Positions 16,936 through 23,922 of a stretch of 64,000 bases of DNA are shown here, piece by piece. Source of the DNA: Streptomyces sp. NBC_00178 (GTDB lineage Bacteria; Actinomycetota; Actinomycetes; Streptomycetales; Streptomycetaceae). Below the pieces are notes generated by a model that did no database searches, was not told where the DNA came from, and saw only the letters and a program-made list of their open reading frames with translations. The stretch lies in the NCBI RefSeq assembly GCF_036206005.1, contig NZ_CP108143.1, forward strand, positions 4,245,501-4,309,500, read 5' to 3'. How positions within the stretch are numbered: position 1 is the first letter of the stretch; each line of letters starts with the position of its first letter. A program made the translations under genes and the position numbers.

Positions 16936-17433
16936 GTGAAATCGTGTCTTGCGCGCAAAGTCGGAGTCGTGATCGCCGTGGCGGCGGCCACGGTGCTGTC
17001 CCTCGCTCCCTCGGCCGCGGCCGCCGATCCGTCGTCGACCACGGTCCAGGCCACGCCCTCCTCGGCGGCGACCGGGCAGCTGGTGACCCTCGACGCGACG
17101 GTGACCTGCGGCTCCGACCCGAGCGGCGGCCTCGGCGTGTCGTTCTTCGACGGTCCGGACCTCCTGGCGACGGCGCCCGTCTCCGCCGACGGACACTCGA
17201 CACTGACCACCGGTTTCACGACCACCGGCACACACACCATCACCGCCGCCTACAACGGCGACGACAGTTGCGACGCTTCCAACGGCACCACCACCGTCAC
17301 CGTGTCACAGGCGCCGTCTCCCCCGTCGGGCAACCCGGGCTGCCTGCTGTGCGGGCTGATCGGCTTCCAGGTCGGTGACGTCCACAACGAGGTCAACGTC
17401 AACAGCCGGAACGTGACGCGCATCCACAAGTGA
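16936..17433 (+). CDS. secreted protein with one bacterial Ig-like domain
   Basis: 165 residues from GTG 16936 with GGGGAGG upstream. Residues 1-30 are a Sec signal peptide (KSCLARK, a hydrophobic core and an SAAAA-D cleavage region). Residues ~33-125 form a Big3/Ig-like domain with two Cys that could pair (TCGSD, DDSCDA). After a Pro/Ser linker the C-terminus has a Cys-x2-Cys (GCLLCG) and a polar tail rich in Asn and Val. It follows two IPT/TIG genes, so the three may form one cell-surface cluster. Confidence 0.75.
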   Translation: MKSCLARKVGVVIAVAAATVLSLAPSAAAADPSSTTVQATPSSAATGQLVTLDATVTCGSDPSGGLGVSFFDGPDLLATAPVSADGHSTLTTGFTTTGTHTITAAYNGDDSCDASNGTTTVTVSQAPSPPSGNPGCLLCGLIGFQVGDVHNEVNVNSRNVTRIHK

Positions 17434-17484
17434 GCCCGGCCCACCGGGCGCCGAAGGGGCGGGGGACGCCACGTGCCGTGGTGC

Positions 17485-17617
17485 CCCCGCCGCGAAGTCC
17501 CCCAAGCAGGACCGCAGCCGCGCCACCCGCCAACGGCTGCTCGAAGCCGCGGTCGCCTGTCTCGCCGAACACGGCTGGGCGGGCTCCACTGGACGAGACC
17601 CTGGGGCGAGCGGGGGC
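17485..17617 (+). pseudogene. internally deleted relic of the tetR gene at 10974-11576
   Basis: 17485-17589 matches the first part of that tetR (about 11000-11104 region through GGGCGGGCTCCAC), with only a few changes. It is joined directly to the last bases of the same gene (TGGACGAGACCCTGGG and the GAGCGGGG after its stop). About 420 bases of the middle are missing. The copy keeps the N-terminal helix-turn-helix coding part but no start codon context and no frame. Confidence 0.85.
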
Positions 17618-17678
17618 CGGTCACGCATCCCGCCGGGCGGGCGCGGCCGATCCATGACGGCCCGGCACCGAAGTGCCC

Positions 17679-17684
17679 TAGAGT
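17679..17684 (+). promoter_or_regulatory. -10 element for a leaderless ydcF-like transcript
   Basis: TAGAGT ends 6 bases before the ATG at 17691, placing transcription start at or next to the A of the start codon. No ribosome binding site precedes the gene, which fits leaderless translation, common in Streptomyces. Confidence 0.5.
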
Positions 17685-17690
17685 CGCCGC

Positions 17691-18308
17691 ATGCGGCGGA
17701 GGACGGGACTCGCGGCGGCCGGGATCGCGGCCCTGGTCTGGGGCGAGTGGCTGAACCGGCGCTGGTCCCGCGCTCTCGTGGGGAACAGCGAGGGCGAGTC
17801 CGAGGCAGTGGTGGTCCTGGGGTACCGGAATCCGCAGACGACGGCGAACGTGATCAACCGCTGGCGCGTCCGTGCGGGCGTCCGTTCCCTCACACGTGAC
17901 GGTGCGCGGAAGGCCCGACTGATCTTCAGCGGGGGCGCGGTCGGCAGCGACGCCGCGGAGGCCCGGCTGATGGCCGACTACGCGACGTCGGTGCTCGGGT
18001 TCGACGGCACGGTGCTCATCGAGGACCGGAGCAGGACGACGTGGGAGAACATCACGAACGTGATCCCCATGGTCGAGGACGTCGACCGCATCAAGATCGT
18101 CTCTCAGCCGGCCCACGCGCTCAAGGCACGCGCGTATCTGCGGCGGCAGCGCCCCGACCTCGCGGCGCGGCTGGTGCGCGGCGAGGACCACCGGCCCGGC
18201 GAGTGGATGCTCGTCAAGCCGCTGCTGGCCCTGTACGGACTTCGGACACTGCGCGGTCTCACCGCCGATGAGCGGAAGGTCTCACGGGCCCCGCGACGGG
18301 GCCCGTGA
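17691..18308 (+). CDS. YdcF/SanA-like DUF218 protein
   Basis: 205 residues from ATG 17691. After a weakly hydrophobic N-terminus the DUF218 core is clear: AVVVLGYRNPQ, LIFSGGAVGSDAAEARLMADYA, VLIEDRSRTTWENI. The E-D-x-S-x-x-T-x-x-N signature is intact. Relatives are envelope-linked proteins in E. coli (SanA, ElyC, YdcF) without settled biochemistry. It is probably leaderless, and its stop lies inside a strong terminator hairpin. Confidence 0.82.
   Translation: MRRRTGLAAAGIAALVWGEWLNRRWSRALVGNSEGESEAVVVLGYRNPQTTANVINRWRVRAGVRSLTRDGARKARLIFSGGAVGSDAAEARLMADYATSVLGFDGTVLIEDRSRTTWENITNVIPMVEDVDRIKIVSQPAHALKARAYLRRQRPDLAARLVRGEDHRPGEWMLVKPLLALYGLRTLRGLTADERKVSRAPRRGP
18283..18307 (+). terminator. 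hairpin overlapping the ydcF-like stop codon
   Basis: CACGGGCCCC-GCGAC-GGGGCCCGTG, a perfect 10-bp G/C stem; the right arm includes the gene's TGA. Confidence 0.6.
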
Positions 18309-18388
18309 AGTGCCGGTCACCGGAGGGAGGGAGGGAGGGCGAGGCGCGCGTGCCGTGGCGCCTCGCCCTCCTCGTGGAACGACCCCCG

Positions 18389-19498
18389 TCAGTTCCCCAG
18401 GTCCGCCAGCTGGTCGTAGCCCGGGATCGAGCGCGGGTCGCGGGTGCCCGGGCCGACGTACGTCGCCGAGGGGCGTACCAGGCGGCCCGTGCGCTTCTGC
18501 TCCAGGATGTGCGCCGACCAGCCCGCGGTGCGGGCGCAGCTGAACATCGACGTGAACATGTGCGCCGGGACCTCGGCGAAGTCCAGGACGATCGCCGCCC
18601 AGAACTCCACGTTCGTCGCCAGCACCCGGTCCGGGCGGCGGGCGTGCAGTTCCTCCAGGGCGGCCTTCTCCAGCGCCTCCGCCACCTCGAAGCGCGGGGC
18701 GGCCAGCTCGCGCGCCGTGCGCCGCAGCACGCGGGCGCGCGGGTCCTCGGCCCGGTAGACGCGGTGGCCGAAGCCCATCAGACGCTCGCCCTTGTCCAGG
18801 GCCTGCTTCACGTACGCCGTGGCGTCGCCGGTCCGCTCGATCTCCTCGATCATGCCGAGGACCCGGGACGGGGCGCCGCCGTGCAGCGGACCGGACATCG
18901 CGCCCACCGCGCCGGAGAGCGCGGCCGACACGTCCGCGCCCGTGGAGGCGATGACCCGGGCGGTGAAGGTCGAGGCGTTCATGCCGTGCTCGGCGGCCGA
19001 GGTCCAGTAGGCGTCGACGGCCTTCACGTGCTTCGGGTCCGGCTCCCCGCGCCAGCGGATCATGAACCGTTCGACCACGGACTCCGCCTTGTCGATCTCG
19101 CTCTGCGGAACCATCGGCAGGCCCTGGCCGCGGGCCGACTGCGCCACGTACGACAGGGCCATCACGGCGGCCCGCGCCAGGTCGTCGCGCGCGGTCCGCT
19201 CGTCGATGTCCAGCAGCGGTTTCAGACCCCACACCGGGGCCAGCATGGCGAGCGCGGACTGGACGTCGACGCGGATGTCGCCGGAGTGCACCGGGATCGG
19301 GAACGGCTCGGCGGGCGGCAGGCCGGGGTTGAACGCCCCGTCGACCAGCAGACCCCAGACGTTGCCGAACGAGACGTGTCCGACGAGGTCTTCGATGTCG
19401 ACGCCGCGGTAACGGAGCGAGCCGCCCTCCTTGTCGGGCTCGGCGATCTCCGTCTCGAACGCGACGACTCCTTCAAGTCCGGGTACGAAGTCGGACAT
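18389..19498 (-). CDS. citrate synthase 2 (citrate/methylcitrate synthase family)
   Basis: 369 residues from ATG 19498. The open frame extends to 19729 but family alignment begins at MSDFVPGLEGVVAFETEIAEP. Active-site landmarks are present: the His in GPLHGGAPSRVL, the His in GFGHRVYRAEDPR, and the Asp region near LDFAEVPAHMF. It condenses oxaloacetate with acetyl-CoA (or propionyl-CoA) in the TCA or methylcitrate cycle. It is transcribed divergently from pdxH with 173 bases between. Which substrate it prefers cannot be settled from sequence. Confidence 0.88.
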   Translation of the reverse strand: MSDFVPGLEGVVAFETEIAEPDKEGGSLRYRGVDIEDLVGHVSFGNVWGLLVDGAFNPGLPPAEPFPIPVHSGDIRVDVQSALAMLAPVWGLKPLLDIDERTARDDLARAAVMALSYVAQSARGQGLPMVPQSEIDKAESVVERFMIRWRGEPDPKHVKAVDAYWTSAAEHGMNASTFTARVIASTGADVSAALSGAVGAMSGPLHGGAPSRVLGMIEEIERTGDATAYVKQALDKGERLMGFGHRVYRAEDPRARVLRRTARELAAPRFEVAEALEKAALEELHARRPDRVLATNVEFWAAIVLDFAEVPAHMFTSMFSCARTAGWSAHILEQKRTGRLVRPSATYVGPGTRDPRSIPGYDQLADLGN

Positions 19499-19671
19499 CG
19501 GGCGGCTCCCTCGGATCGGCGGCTGGATGACGGCCACGAAGGCCTGTGCACGATACTGGCGGGTACCCACGACGCGGGGAAGGGTGACGTCCGGCACAGC
19601 CTCCCGGCCCGCCCTCCGGCGATCTCGCCCTGTCCGCCGGGAACAACGGCCCGCTGCGGCAGGATGGCCCC

Positions 19672-20382
19672 GTGCCCACAGCTGATGCCACTCCGTCCTC
19701 CGCTTCCGCCTCCTCTCACGCCTCTGCATCCGATTGCACCACCGATCCGGCCGTGATGCGCGAGCAGTACCGTTCCGAGGACTTCACCGAGAAGGACCTC
19801 GCGGCCGACCCCATGGACCAGTTCGCCCGCTGGTTCGGCGAGGTCGCCCGGGGCGGTGTGCTCCACGAGCCGAACGCGATGGTCGTCTCGACCGCGGCCC
19901 CCGACGGCAGGCCGTCCTCCCGCACGGTGCTCCTGAAGCAGTACGACGGCCGCGGTTTCGTCTTCTTCACCAACTACGGGTCCCGCAAGGGCCGCGAACT
20001 GACCGCGAACCCGTACGTATCGCTGCTCTTCCCCTGGCACCCGCTGGCCCGCCAGGTCGTCGTCACCGGCACCGCGGCCCGGGTCGGCCGCGAGGAGACC
20101 GTCGCGTACTTCCGCACCCGCCCGCACGGCTCGCAGCTCGGCGCCTGGGCGAGCGAGCAGTCGTCGGTGATCGGCTCCCGTCAGGAGCTCGTCGAGCGGT
20201 ACGACGAGCTGGCGGCGCGCTACCCCGAGGGCGAGAAGGTCCCGGCGCCGCCGCAGTGGGGCGGTTTCCGCGTCGTACCGGACTCGATCGAGTTCTGGCA
20301 GGGCCACACGAACCGGCTCCACGACCGGCTGCGGTACGTGCGTGAGGACGCGGGATGGCGGGTGGAGCGCCTCAGCCCCTGA
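19672..20382 (+). CDS. pdxH: pyridoxine/pyridoxamine 5'-phosphate oxidase
   Basis: 236 residues from GTG 19672. After a Ser/Ala-rich N-terminal extension the PNPOx fold is complete: MREQYRSEDFTEKDLAADPMD, the FMN-binding RPSSRTVLLKQYDGRGFVFFT and NYGSRKGRELTANP, and the C-terminal dimerisation/PLP segment IEFWQGHTNRLHDRL. It oxidises PNP or PMP to pyridoxal 5'-phosphate using FMN and O2. A CAGGAT-like -10 close to the start suggests a leaderless or short-leader message. Terminator at 20403-20426. Confidence 0.92.
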   Translation: MPTADATPSSASASSHASASDCTTDPAVMREQYRSEDFTEKDLAADPMDQFARWFGEVARGGVLHEPNAMVVSTAAPDGRPSSRTVLLKQYDGRGFVFFTNYGSRKGRELTANPYVSLLFPWHPLARQVVVTGTAARVGREETVAYFRTRPHGSQLGAWASEQSSVIGSRQELVERYDELAARYPEGEKVPAPPQWGGFRVVPDSIEFWQGHTNRLHDRLRYVREDAGWRVERLSP

Positions 20383-20402
20383 GCTGCGCTCCCGGTCCGT
20401 GG

Positions 20403-20426
20403 GCCCGCTCCCGCCCCGGAGCGGGC
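20403..20426 (+). terminator. pdxH terminator hairpin
   Basis: GCCCGCTCC-CGCCCC-GGAGCGGGC, a 9-bp perfect stem 20 bases after the pdxH stop. Confidence 0.55.
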
Positions 20427-20439
20427 CGGGAGCGGCAAC

Positions 20440-20636
20440 GCAGAAACCCGCAGGCTCTGGTCCCTCCTTGCGGAGGAGCCGGCCGGACTTACCGGCGAGC
20501 CTGCGGGTCGGTGACTGCTTGGGTTTCGGCAGACAGCCTGCCGAGGTGCACAGTGTGCGACGACGGGCTGTCAGCCCGCAGCCACCTCACGAATCCGATA
20601 AGACTGCACTTTTCGGATCACCTCCTTTCAACGTGT
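20440..20636 (-). ncRNA. candidate small RNA or leader transcript with extreme Shine-Dalgarno and three-way-junction end
   Basis: On the minus strand TTGTGC (20671-20666) and TAGGCT (20648-20643), spaced 17 bp, form a near-consensus promoter. The predicted start is near 20636. The RNA then carries a 14-base sequence complementary to the 3' end of 16S rRNA (20628-20615). It ends in a structure closed by an 11-bp stem (20508-20498 with 20456-20446) enclosing two smaller hairpins and followed by GGGTTTCTG. It would be about 200 nt and antisense only to the pdxH-sensor intergenic space. This is sequence-based inference. Confidence 0.45.
20571..20609 (-). CDS. 12-residue ORF behind a perfect Shine-Dalgarno
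   Basis: GTG at 20609-20607 lies 11 bases after the last G of the core AGGAGG (20626-20621), within a 14-base anti-16S match. It encodes VQSYRIREVAAG and stops at 20571. The first ten residues recall the start of MerR-type regulators (SYRI-x-EVA), so it may be a truncated relic. Alternatively it is a leader peptide controlling the structured RNA that follows. Confidence 0.35.
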   Translation of the reverse strand: MQSYRIREVAAG

Positions 20637-20825
20637 ACGCACAGCCTAGGAACCGCCCCGCGGCCGCACAAGCGATTTATCCGGGGCCTCGTCCGTACAC
20701 CCCCCGTCGCGCGTGGACACCGGATTTCCGGGAAGTGGCCGTGCGGTGGCCCACGTTCGAGTTCAATGGTCTGACGTGCGGCAATGCGGAACACGGCGCG
20801 GAACACGCCCTGTGGGAGGTGCGGA

Positions 20826-22229
20826 GTGAGTGCTTCCAGGAGCACCGGGACCACCGACGCGCTCGGTCCCGACGAGGACCCGGAGCGGGAGCCCGTCGCG
20901 GCGCCGATCCCGGGGTCGAGACTGCTCGCCGCGCTCCTCGACGGCATGGACGCGGCCCTGTGCGCCTTCGACGCGCAGGGTGCCGTCACCCACTGGAACC
21001 GTGAGGCCGAGCGCATCCTCGGCTGGTCCGCCGCCGAGGCCGTCGGGCGGCGGGGCTTCGCCGGCTGGGCGGTGCGGAGCGCGGACGCGGGCGACGTGCA
21101 GAAGCGGCTGATGTCGGCCATGGACGCCCCCGGACGGCAGGTCCACGAGTTCGCCCTGCTGCGCAAGGACGGCGGGCGGGTCCTCGTGCGGACCCAGTCG
21201 TCGCGGGTGCGCGGCGAGGACGGCCGGCCGGCCGGGGTCTACTGCGCGTTCAGCGAGGTGCACGCGCAGATCGATCTGGAGCGGTCCATCGCGCTCAGCG
21301 AGGCCCTCTTCGAGGACGCGTCCTGGGGCGTGGTCCTGGTCGACGTGGACCTGCGGCCCACCGTGGTCAACGCCTACGCGGCCCGGGCGCTGGGCGGCGG
21401 GCGCATCACCCCGCTGGGGCGTCCGCTGGGCGAGCTGGTCGTCCAGGGCGTCGAGGACCTGGAGGGCGCCCTGCAGCACGTCCTCGCCGAGGGCGCCCCG
21501 TCCGCCCCGGCCGAACTCTGGGTGACCCTGCGGACCGCGGAGGGCGACCGGCGGCGCTGCTGGCGCAGCGGGTTCCTGCGCCTTGCCTCGCCGCTGGCGG
21601 AGGAGCCCGTGCCGCTCGGCGTCGGCTGGCTGTTCCGGGACGTCACCGCGTCGAAGCTCGCGGCGCAGGAGGCGGACCGGGTGCGGTTCCGGGCGAACCA
21701 ACTGCACCGGGCCGCCCGCCAGGCGGCCGAGTGCGAGGACCCGATGGAGGCGGCGACGACGTCGCTGGACTACGCGCTGGCGGGATTCGCCGACCACGTG
21801 GTCGTGGACCTGCTGAAGGACCTCGCGACGGGGGAGCGGCTCGTGCGGGCCGCCGCCACACCGTCCGACGCCCCGGGTCCCTGCCTGCCCGTCTCCGGCG
21901 GGTCGATCCCGGTGCGCTACGGGACGGGGCACCCGGCCCTGCAGGCGGTGGAGCGCACGGGGTCGGTCCGCGCCGCGGCGCCGGCCGGGTCGGGCGAGTC
22001 GTGGGCGGCGGAGCACCGCTGGCCCAGCGACGCGGTGCACGCCCTGTGCGCGGTGCTGCGGAGCCGGGGGCGGACGCTCGGCGTGGTGACGTTCCTGCGC
22101 GCCGCGAACCGCAGCGCCTTCGAGCGCCCGGACGTGATGTACGCGGAGAGCGTGGCCATGCGGGTCGCCTCGGCCGTGGACCTGGCGCTGCTGACGGCCG
22201 GGCCCGAAGGGGCCCCGGAGGAGCCGTAG
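20826..22229 (+). CDS. PAS-PAS-GAF sensor protein without output domain
   Basis: 467 residues from GTG 20826 with GGGAGG upstream; the open frame extends to 20784. Residues ~25-140 are a PAS domain (LLDGMDAALCAFDAQGAV, HWNREAERILGWS). Residues ~150-275 are a second PAS-like unit (FEDASWGVVLVDVDLRPT). Residues ~285-455 are a GAF-like domain (LLKDLATGERLVRAAA, VMYAESVAMRVASAVDLA). In Streptomyces this order usually ends in a PP2C/SpoIIE phosphatase, but here the chain stops after GAF. It may act by binding a partner. Signal unknown. Confidence 0.75.
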   Translation: MSASRSTGTTDALGPDEDPEREPVAAPIPGSRLLAALLDGMDAALCAFDAQGAVTHWNREAERILGWSAAEAVGRRGFAGWAVRSADAGDVQKRLMSAMDAPGRQVHEFALLRKDGGRVLVRTQSSRVRGEDGRPAGVYCAFSEVHAQIDLERSIALSEALFEDASWGVVLVDVDLRPTVVNAYAARALGGGRITPLGRPLGELVVQGVEDLEGALQHVLAEGAPSAPAELWVTLRTAEGDRRRCWRSGFLRLASPLAEEPVPLGVGWLFRDVTASKLAAQEADRVRFRANQLHRAARQAAECEDPMEAATTSLDYALAGFADHVVVDLLKDLATGERLVRAAATPSDAPGPCLPVSGGSIPVRYGTGHPALQAVERTGSVRAAAPAGSGESWAAEHRWPSDAVHALCAVLRSRGRTLGVVTFLRAANRSAFERPDVMYAESVAMRVASAVDLALLTAGPEGAPEEP

Positions 22230-22264
22230 GCCGTACGTACCCCGGGGCCCGGCGGCCTGCCGTC

Positions 22265-23020
22265 TCAGTGGCGGTAGAAGATCCGGTCCCCGTACTCCCG
22301 CATCACGCGGCCGTTCCACTCGTGTCCGCCGTCGACGTTGCCGGAGCGGAGCAGCGGCGGCTCGATCCCCCGGGCGACCAGCTCCTCGGCAGCCGTGGCC
22401 ATCATCGCCTGCATGAGCGCGCTGGTGACGACCGTCGACGCGGGTGCGAAGGGGGCCTCGACGCCGTCCGCCGTCAGCTCCGCGTCACCGACGGCGATCT
22501 TGCTGTCCAGGACGATGTCGCAGTGGTCCCGCAGGAACCCGCCCGAGACGTGCCGCGACTTCGTGCCCGTCGTGTAGGCGACGGAGGTGACCCCGACGAC
22601 CGTGAGCCCCAGCGCGCGGGCGTTCTGCGCCATCTCCACGGGAAGGGCGTTGCGGCCGGACAGGGAGATGATCACGAGGAGGTCGCCGGACCGGGCGGGG
22701 CTGGAGTCGAGCACCGCGCTCGCCAGTCCGTCGACCCGCTCCAGCGCGGAGCCCAGGGTGGCCGGCATGACGTCGACCCCCACCGTGCCCGGCACGGCGA
22801 GCAGGTTCATCAGGGCGAGTCCGCCCGCCCGGTAGACGACGTCCTGCGCGGCGAGCGAGGAGTGGCCGGCACCGAAGGCGAAGAGCCGGCCGCCCGAGGC
22901 GACGGTCTCGGCGATCGCGGCACCGGCGGCCGCGACGGCTCCGGCCTCCTCGTCACGCACCCGCTCCAGCAGGCCGATCGCTGCGTCGAAGAACTGACCG
23001 GCGAGCTTGCTGTCGCTCAT
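22265..23020 (-). CDS. SIS-domain sugar-phosphate isomerase/binding protein
   Basis: 251 residues from ATG 23020. A single SIS domain is visible: SGGRLFAFGAGHSSLAAQDVV, SGDLLVIISLSGRNALPVEM, ALGLTVVGVTSV. The Ser/Thr-rich loops bind sugar phosphates in this superfamily. It resembles UPF0309-type SIS proteins linked to amino-sugar metabolism. A DasR-like site overlaps its promoter (23080-23105), pointing to control by glucosamine-6-phosphate. Substrate not known. Transcribed divergently from dmdR1. Confidence 0.8.
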   Translation of the reverse strand: MSDSKLAGQFFDAAIGLLERVRDEEAGAVAAAGAAIAETVASGGRLFAFGAGHSSLAAQDVVYRAGGLALMNLLAVPGTVGVDVMPATLGSALERVDGLASAVLDSSPARSGDLLVIISLSGRNALPVEMAQNARALGLTVVGVTSVAYTTGTKSRHVSGGFLRDHCDIVLDSKIAVGDAELTADGVEAPFAPASTVVTSALMQAMMATAAEELVARGIEPPLLRSGNVDGGHEWNGRVMREYGDRIFYRH

Positions 23021-23079
23021 CGAGGAGGCCTTTCCAGCGGGGGGTGGGGTCCGTGCGGTGCCCGTGTCGCGGATCACGT

Positions 23080-23105
23080 TGCGGTCTGGACCAGTGGGCT
23101 GTCAA
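23080..23105 (-). promoter_or_regulatory. dre-like DasR operator beside a consensus -35 (SIS-domain gene)
   Basis: Minus strand: TTGACA (23105-23100) is followed 4 bases later by ACTGGTCCAGACCGCA (23095-23080). The dre consensus for DasR is ACTGGTCTAGACCAGT; the first 13 positions match except one. The site occupies the -35/-10 spacer, a classic repressor position, and the SIS gene starts 60 bases on. DasR is the GntR-family N-acetylglucosamine regulator of Streptomyces. Confidence 0.5.
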
Positions 23106-23229
23106 TAGCGCTCGGGGGCCCGTCCGCCGCACGGGCTTGCGACGGCGGGGCACGGTTGTCGGCCGTATGCGTCAGAATTGGTAAGGGCCATCGCACGACG
23201 ACTTCATGTCACAGCATCGAGGGGCACGT

Positions 23230-23922
23230 ATGTCCGGACTGATCGACACAACGGAGATGTATCTCCGCACCATCCTCGAGCTCGAAGAGGAAGGCGTGGT
23301 CCCGATGCGCGCCCGGATCGCCGAACGGCTGGACCAGAGCGGTCCGACGGTCAGCCAGACGGTGGCGCGCATGGAGCGGGACGGCCTGGTCCAGGTCGCG
23401 GGCGACCGCCACCTGGAGCTGACGGAGGAGGGGCGCCGCCTGGCGACGCGGGTCATGCGCAAGCACCGTCTCGCCGAGTGCCTGCTCGTCGACGTGATCG
23501 GCCTCGAGTGGGAGCAGGTCCACGCCGAGGCGTGCCGCTGGGAGCACGTGATGAGCGAGGCGGTGGAGCGGCGCGTGCTGGAGCTGCTGCGCCACCCGAC
23601 GGAGTCTCCGTACGGCAACCCCATCCCGGGGCTGGAGGAGCTGGGCGAGAAGGCCGAGGCGGATCCGTTCCTGGACGAGGGCATGGTCAGCCTGTCCGAG
23701 CTCGACCCGGGCGCGGAGGGCAAGACCGTGGTCGTGCGCCGGATCGGCGAGCCGATCCAGACGGACGCCCAGCTGATGTACACGCTGCGGAGGGCGGGCG
23801 TGCAGCCCGGTTCCGTCGTCAGCGTCACCGAGTCGGCCGGCGGTGTGCTGGTCGGGTCGAGCGGTGAAGCGGCCGAACTGAATGCCGAAGTCGCCTCGCA
23901 CGTCTTCGTCGCAAAGCGCTGA
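23230..23922 (+). CDS. dmdR1: DtxR-family iron-dependent repressor DmdR1
   Basis: 230 residues from ATG 23230 (GAGGGG upstream; a second in-frame ATG at 23206 adds 8 residues). Winged helix at residues 1-70 (RIAERLDQSGPTVSQTVARM), dimer domain to ~140, then an SH3-like C-terminus. Metal-site residues fall at the same numbers as in DtxR: Met10, His79, Glu83, His98, Cys102, Glu105, His106. With Fe(II) it represses siderophore and iron genes. In S. coelicolor the antisense strand of dmdR1 is reported to encode Adm, and long antisense frames exist here too. No iron box was found in this window. Confidence 0.9.
   Translation: MSGLIDTTEMYLRTILELEEEGVVPMRARIAERLDQSGPTVSQTVARMERDGLVQVAGDRHLELTEEGRRLATRVMRKHRLAECLLVDVIGLEWEQVHAEACRWEHVMSEAVERRVLELLRHPTESPYGNPIPGLEELGEKAEADPFLDEGMVSLSELDPGAEGKTVVVRRIGEPIQTDAQLMYTLRRAGVQPGSVVSVTESAGGVLVGSSGEAAELNAEVASHVFVAKR

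Noticed and set aside
11577..17690. Prophage or integrative element
   Set aside because: No integrase, transposase, tRNA attachment site or phage structural gene is visible; only a duplicated tetR fragment flanks the region.
20615..20628. GGATCACCTCCTTT identical to the 3' end of 16S rRNA
   Set aside because: No other 16S sequence is nearby. On the opposite strand it works as an extended Shine-Dalgarno with promoter and start codon in place, which explains it better than an rRNA fragment.
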